In this document: one piece after another, positions 54,708 to 61,677 of the stretch | How positions within the stretch are numbered: the first letter of the stretch is position 1 | Layout of the letters: every line of letters begins with the position of its first letter | DNA from: Thermoplasmata archaeon | GTDB lineage: Archaea; Thermoplasmatota; Thermoplasmata; Lutacidiplasmatales; UBA184 | Direction: 5' to 3' | Assembly: GCA_021801925.1 (NCBI GenBank) | Contig: JAKABH010000004.1 | Coordinates: forward strand, 1 to 61,677 | DNA length: 61,677 nucleotides | Made by a program: the position numbers and the translations under genes | The notes under the pieces: model-generated | The model's input: only the letters and a program-made list of their open reading frames with translations | The model's database searches: none | What the model was told of the DNA's origin: nothing

Positions 54708-55295
54708 GTGACTCCACCGGGAGCCGACGCCGTCTCCCCGGCCGCGACGATCCCCCCGCGGCTCGACCGCCTCGGCCGCTACCGGGCCCGCGCCGACTTC
54801 TCCTACGGCGTGATCGCGTTCTACCTGCTCCTGCTCCTGCTGATCGGCGTCTTCCTGCAACCCCCGAAGACCGCGCTCTGGGCGGCGCTGCTCCTCGCGA
54901 TCGCCGTGATCGGGTTCCTCGCCCGCTACCTGTCGACGCACTACGTGATCGACGCCGACTACCTCCGGGCGAGCCGGATCCTGGGCGGCCAGAAGGTCCG
55001 GCTCCGGGAGGTGCGTCGCATCGAGTTCGTGAGCCTGCGCGAGCTCAGCGCAACCGGGTTCTGGGGATCGTGGGGATGGCGGGGACGGATGTGGAGCCCG
55101 CGCATCGGGCAGTTCGACTGCATCCACACGACCACGAACGGGATCCTCGTGACGGCCGGGACCCATCCGCTGTTCGTCACGCCCGTCGACCGCGCGGCGT
55201 TCGCCGAGGAGCTCTCCCGACGGGTCCGTTCGCACGGCGCGAAGCTCCTCGCCGACGAAAGCGCGGCCCCGCCGGCCGCCCCCCGACCGTACTGA
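54708..55295 (+). CDS. Two-TM bacterial-PH-domain-like membrane protein
   Basis: FYLLLLLLIGVFLQPPKTALWAALLLAIAVIGFLA; YVIDADYLRASRILGGQKVRLREVRRIEF...ILVTAGTHPLFVTPVDRAAFAEEL. Confidence 0.72.
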   Translation: MTPPGADAVSPAATIPPRLDRLGRYRARADFSYGVIAFYLLLLLLIGVFLQPPKTALWAALLLAIAVIGFLARYLSTHYVIDADYLRASRILGGQKVRLREVRRIEFVSLRELSATGFWGSWGWRGRMWSPRIGQFDCIHTTTNGILVTAGTHPLFVTPVDRAAFAEELSRRVRSHGAKLLADESAAPPAAPRPY

Positions 55296-55352
55296 GTCCG
55301 AGGGCGGAGCCGGGCGGGGCCGATCCGGTCGGTGGGGAACCCGCCCCGCGGA

Positions 55353-56804
55353 TCAGTAGCTCGGCCAGCTCGGATCGACCTCGCGGGCCCAGCCGCGGAG
55401 CCCGTCGCGCAGCGAGCGGACGTTCGTGACGCCGAGCTCCCGCAGCCATCGGGCGGCCTGGGCGGAACGGGCCCCGCTGCTGCAGTAGAGCACGAGGCGC
55501 GGCGCCGACGTGAGCTCGCCGAGCCGCTCCACGAGCGCGGCCCGCGGGATCCGGGTCGCTCCCGGGAGGAGACCGATCTCCCACTCGGGGGGGTCCCGCA
55601 CGTCGACGAGCCGCGGCGGGTCCGGGCCCCCGAGCGCCGCGGCCAGCTCCGTCGCCGAGATCTCGGGGACGTCGTCCGGGAGGGAGTCGCCCGCGGCATC
55701 TTCCCCCCCGCAGAACGCCGCGTAGTCGATGAGTCCCGTTTGCGTCGCCGTGGGGGAGCAGAGGTCGCAGGTGGGGTTGCGCCTAAGGCGGAGCTCCCGG
55801 AACGCCATCGCCTGCGCATCGAACAGCAGGAGCCGGCCGACGAGCGGCTCGCCGATCCCGAGGAGGAGCTTCATCGCCTCTGTCGCCTGGATCACGCCGA
55901 TCAGTCCCGGCAGGACCCCCAATACGCCCGCCTCGGCGCACGACGGCACGAGGTCGGGGGGCGGGGGGGCCGGGTAGAGGCAGCGGTAGCAGGGGCCGCG
56001 GCGGGCATCGAAGACCGTCGCCTGACCCTCGAACCGGTAGACCGAACCGAAGACGTCCGGCTTGCCGAGCAGCACGCAGGCGTCGTTGACGAGGTAGCGG
56101 GTCGGGAAGTTGTCGCTCCCGTCGATCACCACGTCGTACGGACGAAGCGTCTCGAGCGCGTTCTCGGCGGTGAGACGGTCCGGGTGGATCGAGACGTGGA
56201 TCCCGGGGTTCATCGCGCGGAGGCGATCGCGGGCAGCCTCGGGCTTGATCCGGCCGACGTCCGCCTCCGTGTAGAGGACCTGCCGCTGGAGGTTCGACGC
56301 ATCGACGCGGTCGAAATCGACGAGCCCGATCTCCCCGACCCCCGCCGCCGCGAGGTAGAGCGCCGCCGGCGAGCCGAGGCCGCCGGCGCCGACGAGCACG
56401 ACCTTGCCGGCCCGCAGCCGCCGCTGGCCGACCGCGCCGACCTCGGGGAGCAGCAGATGGCGGCTGTACCGCACCAGCTCCTCCCGGCGGAACGACCGTT
56501 CGTCGGTTTCGCCGTCCGGCCGCTCGCTGCCGCCGGCGAGGGCGGGGATCACCTCGAGGACATCCCCGTCCTCTAGGCGGGTCGCACCGCCGTCGGCCTC
56601 GCGCACGTCACGATCGTTGAGGTAGAGGGCGACCGACGACCGCAGCTGCCCGTCGGGGGCGAGGAGCCGGGGGCGAAGTGCGGGATGGCGCTCGGCGAGG
56701 CGCGCCGCCGCGGCCGCCACCGTGTCGGCCTCGATCGGCACCTCGGCGGCGCCCCCGGCGAGCGCGCGGAGCGGCGACGGCAGCCGGAACGTCACGCGGC
56801 TCAC
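55353..56804 (-). CDS. MoaD/ThiS-like Ubl - MoeB/ThiF E1 - rhodanese triple fusion
   Basis: Ubl VTFRLPSPLRALAGG...LEDGDVLEVIPALAGG|S; E1 VLVGAGGLGSPAALYLAAAGVGEIGLVDFDRVDASNLQRQVLYTEADVG, CYRC/CDLC Zn ligands, SCAEAGVLG; rhodanese LVLYCSSGARSAQAARWL. Confidence 0.93.
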   Translation of the reverse strand: MSRVTFRLPSPLRALAGGAAEVPIEADTVAAAAARLAERHPALRPRLLAPDGQLRSSVALYLNDRDVREADGGATRLEDGDVLEVIPALAGGSERPDGETDERSFRREELVRYSRHLLLPEVGAVGQRRLRAGKVVLVGAGGLGSPAALYLAAAGVGEIGLVDFDRVDASNLQRQVLYTEADVGRIKPEAARDRLRAMNPGIHVSIHPDRLTAENALETLRPYDVVIDGSDNFPTRYLVNDACVLLGKPDVFGSVYRFEGQATVFDARRGPCYRCLYPAPPPPDLVPSCAEAGVLGVLPGLIGVIQATEAMKLLLGIGEPLVGRLLLFDAQAMAFRELRLRRNPTCDLCSPTATQTGLIDYAAFCGGEDAAGDSLPDDVPEISATELAAALGGPDPPRLVDVRDPPEWEIGLLPGATRIPRAALVERLGELTSAPRLVLYCSSGARSAQAARWLRELGVTNVRSLRDGLRGWAREVDPSWPSY

Positions 56805-57295
56805 GGCGACGCCCCAAGGCTCGCCGGACGGATACGGCTTGTCGGTACGTCTTCGGGCAGGCCGGCCGCCCCGACCGCCCGGAGCGGCGCTCCCGGGCCG
56901 GGCCCGCGCTCGTAGACGGCGATCGCTTTCTCGCCGTCCGCCTCGACCGCGACGATCGCCGCCAAAAGGCCGGGGAGCGCCTCGACCTGGTCGATCGCGG
57001 ACGGATCCGCGGTGCCGTCGGGATGGGAGTGGAAGACCCCGACCCAACGGTCGCCTCGCCCGCGCAGGATCGTCCGGAGCTCGTCCGGGTCGATCGCGAA
57101 CCGTCGGCCCCGGTCGATCGGCGCGGCGTTCCGGCACGGAACGACGACGACTCCGCCCGCTCCCGTGCCCCGGTCTGTCCCCCGGGCCGGCGGGGCGAAC
57201 CACACCCCGCACGCCTCCTCGGGGTAGGCGGCGAGCGCGAGGGCGCCGATCCGTCGTCTACCCTCCGCTCCGAGCGGCGAGCCGCTCCGGTGCAT
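56801..57295 (-). CDS. JAMM/MPN metalloprotease (Mec/desampylase-like)
   Basis: YPEEACGVWF; VGVFHSHPDGTADPSAIDQ = HxH(x7)SxxD; GTGA overlap with downstream Ubl-E1 gene. Confidence 0.92.
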   Translation of the reverse strand: MHRSGSPLGAEGRRRIGALALAAYPEEACGVWFAPPARGTDRGTGAGGVVVVPCRNAAPIDRGRRFAIDPDELRTILRGRGDRWVGVFHSHPDGTADPSAIDQVEALPGLLAAIVAVEADGEKAIAVYERGPGPGAPLRAVGAAGLPEDVPTSRIRPASLGASP

Positions 57296-57333
57296 GTTCG
57301 CGCCGGTCCCGGTTCGGCCGGGGTGGGGGTCCG

Positions 57334-57981
57334 TCACTGCAGCTGGATCAGATGGGAGCACCGGAGCCCGCCGCGGCCGATTGAATCCTCGAGGGCGACC
57401 CCGGCTTCCCCGAGGAGCGCTTCGGTGAGGTTCTTGTCGAAGACCTCGCAGAGCAGGTACGGGTGGCTGAGCGCGCTGTGGCGGAAGACGCAGTTCGTCC
57501 GGACGATGCGGGCGCCGCCGTCGGGGCCGACCTCGACCGTGCAGCGGAAGCCGAGCCGGTTCAACGCCTTCACGAGATGGTCGAGCCGCTCGGGCTCGGG
57601 CGCGTCCTTCGGGATCGACTTCGCGATCTCCGCGGCCATGCGCCGCGCCGACTGGACGAACAGCGCGCTCACGAACCCTTCCCCCTCCCGGGCGAGCAGC
57701 TCGTTGATCAGCGTGTCGAGGATGAGATCGTACTTCTTGGGGAACAGCCCCTGTCCCTGCTCGGTGAGGACGTACCGCTTCCGGGGTCGGCCGACCCCTT
57801 CCCGATGGAACGCCGGCGCGACGAGCCCCCGTCCTTCCATCCGGTCCAGGTGGCCCCGCGCCGCGCTCTCCTGGATGCCGAGCTTCGTCGCGAGGTCGCG
57901 GGCCGTGCGCGGGGCGACCGCCAGCTCCTCGAGGATCCGGCCCCGGGTCCCCTCGAGCCCCTCGACGTCGCTCGCGCCCAT
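57334..57981 (-). CDS. SufR-like winged-helix transcriptional regulator
   Basis: ILEELAVAPRTARDLATKLGIQESAARGHLDRMEGRGLVAPAFHREGVGRPRKRYVLTEQGQGLFPKKYDLIL; C-terminal Cys residues; divergent from sufC. Confidence 0.85.
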   Translation of the reverse strand: MGASDVEGLEGTRGRILEELAVAPRTARDLATKLGIQESAARGHLDRMEGRGLVAPAFHREGVGRPRKRYVLTEQGQGLFPKKYDLILDTLINELLAREGEGFVSALFVQSARRMAAEIAKSIPKDAPEPERLDHLVKALNRLGFRCTVEVGPDGGARIVRTNCVFRHSALSHPYLLCEVFDKNLTEALLGEAGVALEDSIGRGGLRCSHLIQLQ

Positions 57982-58035
57982 GGTTCGGTAGCGGCTCCCT
58001 TGCGACCGGTCGGTCGGATTTACGCACCGCGCCAT

Positions 58036-58047
58036 GCTTAAATAACG
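58036..58047 (+). promoter_or_regulatory. Putative TATA element in sufR-like/sufC divergent promoter
   Basis: gcttaaataacg about 27-35 nt upstream of sufC ATG at 58072. Confidence 0.55.
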
Positions 58048-58071
58048 GTATCGGCTCGTTGGGTCGGTATC

Positions 58072-58845
58072 ATGGCGACGAACCCGACGCAGCACGTGCT
58101 TGAGGTGAAGGAGCTCCGGGCCGAGGTCGCCGGCAAGGAGATCCTGAAGGGCGTCACCCTCACCCTCCGCAGCGGCGAGATCGCCGCGCTCATGGGCCCG
58201 AACGGCTCGGGGAAGAGCACCCTCGCCTACGCCCTCATGGGCCATCCGAAGTACAAGGTCACGCACGGGTCGGTGACGATGGACGGCCACGACCTCCTTT
58301 CGATGAGCGTCGACCAGCGGGCGCGCGCCGGTCTGTTCCTCGGCTTCCAGTACCCGCAGGAGGTCTCCGGCCTCTCCCTCTCCAAGTTCCTGTGGACCGC
58401 CCACATGCAGCGGCACACCCCCGAGAACGCCGATGCCCCGGCGTTCGACCGCGATCTCAAGTCCCACCTCGGCATCCTCGGGATGGACGACTCGCTCCTC
58501 AAGCGGAGCCTGAACGAGGGGTTCTCGGGCGGGGAGAAGAAGCGGGTCGAGGTATTGCAGATGGCGACGCTCCGGCCGACGTTCTCCATCCTGGACGAGC
58601 CGGACTCCGGCCTCGACATCGACGCGGTACGCGCCGTCGGGGAGACCGTGGCGAAGATCCACCGGCCGGACGCGGGGATCCTCGTGATCACGCACTACCA
58701 GCGCATCCTGAAGTACGTGAAGCCCGATCGGGTCTTCGTCATGGTCGACGGCGCGATCGCCCTGCAGGGTGGCCGGGAGCTCGCGGAGGAGCTCGAGGCG
58801 AAGGGGTACGACTGGGTCCGCATCGGGATCGCCGAGGCGGCGTAG
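58072..58845 (+). CDS. sufC: Fe-S assembly ATPase SufC
   Basis: HVLEVKELRAEVAGKEILKGVTLTLRSGEIAALMGPNGSGKSTLAYALMGHPKY; GLFLGFQYPQEVSGLSLSKFL; GFSGGEKKRVEVLQMATLRP; LDEPDSGLDIDAVRAV. Confidence 0.97.
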   Translation: MATNPTQHVLEVKELRAEVAGKEILKGVTLTLRSGEIAALMGPNGSGKSTLAYALMGHPKYKVTHGSVTMDGHDLLSMSVDQRARAGLFLGFQYPQEVSGLSLSKFLWTAHMQRHTPENADAPAFDRDLKSHLGILGMDDSLLKRSLNEGFSGGEKKRVEVLQMATLRPTFSILDEPDSGLDIDAVRAVGETVAKIHRPDAGILVITHYQRILKYVKPDRVFVMVDGAIALQGGRELAEELEAKGYDWVRIGIAEAA

Positions 58846-58864
58846 GTCGCGACCGGACCGGTTG

Positions 58865-60121
58865 ATGGACGTCGCGCGCCTCCGCGCGGATTTCCCGATC
58901 CTGGAGCGGAAGTTCCACGGACTTCCGCTCGCCTACCTCGACAACGCGGCGACCTCCCAGAAGCCGCGGCCCGTCCTGGACGCCGTCCGGGAGTACTACT
59001 TCCGGGAGAATGCCAACCCCCACCGGGGCGTCTACGGGCTGAGCGTCGAAGCGACGTACGCCTACGAGAACGCGCGGGTGCGGATGGCGCGGTTCCTCAA
59101 CGCCCCGGATCCCGCGGGGGTGATCTTCGTCCGCGGCGCGACCGAGGGGCTCAACGTCGTGGCGACGAGCCTCGGGGTCGGGCTCGAGCGGGGCGACCGG
59201 GTGCTCACCACCGTCATGGAACACCACTCGAACCTCGTCCCGTGGGCGTTCCTCCGCGACCGGAAGGGGATCGTCCTCGACTACCTCGACATCGACGACG
59301 ACGGCCGGCTCCGCCTCGACCAGCTCGACGAGCAGCTCCGGCGGAAGCCGAAGGTCGTCGCGCTGACGCACGTCTCGAACGTCCTCGGCACCGTGAACCC
59401 GGTGCGCGCGATCGCCGATCGCGCCCACGAGGTCGGGGCGACGGTCGTGGTCGACGCGGCCCAGTCCGCCCCCCATCGGAAGGTCGACGTCCAGGCGCTC
59501 GGCGCGGATTTCCTGGCGTTCTCGGGTCACAAGATGCTCGGGCCGATGGGGATCGGGGTCCTGTGGGGGCGCCCGGAGCGACTCGCCGTCCTGCCGCCGG
59601 CCCAGGGCGGCGGGGAGATGATCCGCGAGGTCCACCAGGACCGTGTCGAGTTTCGCGAGCCCCCCGGGCGTTTTGAGGCCGGCACCCCGAACGTCGGGGG
59701 AGCGATCGCCCTCTCGGCGGCCGCCGACTACCTGGAGCGGATCGGCTGGGAGGAGCTCGCCGCGCACGAACGCCAGCTCGCGGATCGGTTCCTCCGCCGG
59801 CTCCGCGACCAGATCGGGGAGGAGATCCGGCTCTTCGGGCCCCCGACCCTCGACGACCGGGAGGCGGTCTTTTCCTTCGCGATGCGGGGGGCGCATCCGC
59901 ACGACGTCGCCTCGCTGCTCGACGCCGACGCCGTCGCGGTGCGGGCCGGCCACCACTGTGCCCAGCCGCTGATGGAGCGGCTCGGCGTCCCGGCGCTGAC
60001 CCGGGCGAGCCCGTACCTCTACAACACCCCGGACGAGATCGACCGGCTCGTCACCGCCCTCGAGAAGGTCCGCCACCTTTTCGCGACCCCGTCGCCCTCC
60101 AGCGGCCGCGGGGCCGCGTAA
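58865..60121 (+). CDS. sufS: Cysteine desulfurase SufS
   Basis: ARLRADFPILERKFHGLPLAYLDNAATSQKPRPVLDA; NPHRGVYGLSVEATYAYE; DFLAFSGHKMLGPMGIGVLWGR; VRAGHHCAQPLM. Confidence 0.96.
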   Translation: MDVARLRADFPILERKFHGLPLAYLDNAATSQKPRPVLDAVREYYFRENANPHRGVYGLSVEATYAYENARVRMARFLNAPDPAGVIFVRGATEGLNVVATSLGVGLERGDRVLTTVMEHHSNLVPWAFLRDRKGIVLDYLDIDDDGRLRLDQLDEQLRRKPKVVALTHVSNVLGTVNPVRAIADRAHEVGATVVVDAAQSAPHRKVDVQALGADFLAFSGHKMLGPMGIGVLWGRPERLAVLPPAQGGGEMIREVHQDRVEFREPPGRFEAGTPNVGGAIALSAAADYLERIGWEELAAHERQLADRFLRRLRDQIGEEIRLFGPPTLDDREAVFSFAMRGAHPHDVASLLDADAVAVRAGHHCAQPLMERLGVPALTRASPYLYNTPDEIDRLVTALEKVRHLFATPSPSSGRGAA

Positions 60122-60223
60122 AGGACGCCCTCCTACCCGTCCGTGTCGCGAAGGGCCCTACAGCCGCGGCTCCGGCAACACCGGCCTCGGTAGCGGGGTC
60201 GTGTCGCCTCGGCGGCTACCTGC

Positions 60224-60236
60224 TAATTAAATACTC
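60224..60236 (+). promoter_or_regulatory. Putative TATA element for sufB
   Basis: taattaaatactc about 25-37 nt upstream of ATG at 60261. Confidence 0.55.
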
Positions 60237-60260
60237 TGACGTGCTGGAATTGCCGAGATC

Positions 60261-61673
60261 ATGGCGCAGAGCACCTCGGACGTTACTCCTCTCGACTACA
60301 CCCGGTACGACTTCAAGAATCCCGAGACGTACCGCCTGCGCATCGCGAAGGGCCTGACCCGCGAGGTCGTCGAGCAGATCTCCGACTTCAAGCACGAGCC
60401 CGACTGGATGCGGCAGTACCGCCTGCGCGCCTACGAGCATTTCGTGGAGCGGCCGATGCCCGACTGGGGGCCGAGCCTCGCGGAGCTCGACTTCGACTCG
60501 TACACGTACTACGCGAACCCGCTCCTCGAGGGAGAGACGAAGCGGAGCTGGGAGGATCTCCCCGCGGACATCAAGAACACGTTCGACAAGCTCGGGATCC
60601 CGAAGGCGGAGCGGGAGTTCTTCGGCGGCGTCGGGGCCCAGTACGACAGCGGGACCGTCTACCACAAGATCCGCGAGGACCTCCAGGCGAAGGGGGTCCT
60701 GTTTACCGATACCGACACGGCGGTCAAGGAGCATCCCGAGATCGTCCGGAAGTACTTCGGGAAGATCGTCCCGTACAACGACAACAAGTTCTCCGCGCTC
60801 AACAGCGCCGTCTGGTCGGGCGGGAGCTTCGTCTACGTCCCGCCGGGGGTCGACGTCGGGATCCCGCTCCAGGCCTACTTCCGCATCAACGCGCGGAACG
60901 TCGGGCAGTTCGAGCGGACGCTCATCATCGCCGACAAGGGGGCGAAGGTCCACTACGTCGAGGGGTGCACCGCCCCGATCTACTCCACCGACTCCCTGCA
61001 CGCGGCGGTCGTGGAGGTCGTCGCCGAACCGTACGCCAAGGTCCGCTACACGACCGTCCAGAACTGGTCGAAGAACGTCTACAACCTGGTGACGAAGCGG
61101 GCCGTCGCCTACGAGCAGTCGCTCGTCGAATGGGTCGACGGCAACATGGGGTCCAAGGTGACGATGAAGTACCCGTCGGTCTACCTGCGCGGCCGCGGGG
61201 CCCGGGCCGACATCCTGTCGGTCGCCTTCGCGAGCCAGGGGCAGATCATCGATTCGGGGGCCAAGGCGGTCCACTCCGCCCCGGACACGTCGAGCAAGAT
61301 CATCTCGAAGTCGATCGCGATCCGCGGCGGCCAGACGAGCTACCGGGGCCTCCTCCACGTCGCCCCGGGGGCGACCGGGGTGAAGGCGGCGGTCCGCTGC
61401 GACGCGCTGCTCCCGGACGAGCTCGGCCGCTCCGACACCTACCCGTACAACGAGATCCACGAGGAGGACGCGACCGTGACCCACGAGGCGGTCGTCGGGA
61501 AGATCGGCGAGGAGCAGATCTTCTACCTCATGAGCCGCGGGCTCAACGAGTCGGACGCGATCCACCTGATCCTGATGGGGTTCCTCGCGGAGTTCGCGAA
61601 GGAGCTGCCGGTCGACTACGCCCTCGAGCTGAACCGGCTGATCCAGCTCGAGATGACCGGTTCGGTCGGATAG
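60261..61673 (+). CDS. sufB: Fe-S assembly scaffold SufB
   Basis: YANPLLEGETKRSWEDLPADIKNTFDKLGIPKAEREFFGGVGAQYDSGTVYHKI; GGSFVYVPPGVDV; VEGCTAPIYSTDSLHAAVVEV; VRCDALL; VTHEAVVGKIGEEQIFYLMSRGL. Confidence 0.97.
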   Translation: MAQSTSDVTPLDYTRYDFKNPETYRLRIAKGLTREVVEQISDFKHEPDWMRQYRLRAYEHFVERPMPDWGPSLAELDFDSYTYYANPLLEGETKRSWEDLPADIKNTFDKLGIPKAEREFFGGVGAQYDSGTVYHKIREDLQAKGVLFTDTDTAVKEHPEIVRKYFGKIVPYNDNKFSALNSAVWSGGSFVYVPPGVDVGIPLQAYFRINARNVGQFERTLIIADKGAKVHYVEGCTAPIYSTDSLHAAVVEVVAEPYAKVRYTTVQNWSKNVYNLVTKRAVAYEQSLVEWVDGNMGSKVTMKYPSVYLRGRGARADILSVAFASQGQIIDSGAKAVHSAPDTSSKIISKSIAIRGGQTSYRGLLHVAPGATGVKAAVRCDALLPDELGRSDTYPYNEIHEEDATVTHEAVVGKIGEEQIFYLMSRGLNESDAIHLILMGFLAEFAKELPVDYALELNRLIQLEMTGSVG

Positions 61674-61677
61674 GCGG

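Noticed and set aside
1-61677. Mobile element, prophage or classical defence island
   Set aside because: No transposase, integrase, capsid, restriction-modification or Cas signatures and no flanking direct repeats at the tRNA genes that I could see by eye.

Overview
This 61.7-kb, very GC-rich window is densely coding archaeal chromosome. Evidence for Archaea: RfcL, ABCE1/Rli1, MptA, DUF35-thiolase pairing, Dph6-like protein, KaiC-like ATPases, TATA boxes about 25-35 nt upstream of starts, and tRNA genes without an encoded CCA. By inference it comes from a high-GC Thermoplasmatota-like lineage. I support about 48 protein genes and two tRNAs; I saw no CRISPR array, IS element or prophage. Most interesting items: (1) a minus-strand tRNA-Ser(GCU) that looks 3'-truncated but is completed by a predicted 31-nt T-loop intron with a near-canonical BHB motif, overlapping antisense the 3' end of a DUF35 gene; (2) a two-gene cassette of a JAMM metalloprotease and a MoaD/ThiS-like Ubl-E1(MoeB)-rhodanese fusion with an internal Gly-Gly, next to a SufR-like regulator and sufC-sufS-sufB; (3) a run of five genes (giant TPR protein, small membrane protein, three zinc-ribbon/SPFH proteins) resembling an archaeal elaboration of YdjGHI-like membrane modules; (4) a tandem pair of polytopic membrane proteins, one with a NapH/NosR-like Fe-S tail; (5) a replication factor C large subunit with an insertion resembling a glycosidase motif. 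All calls come from reading the sequence and supplied ORFs; no database search was run.
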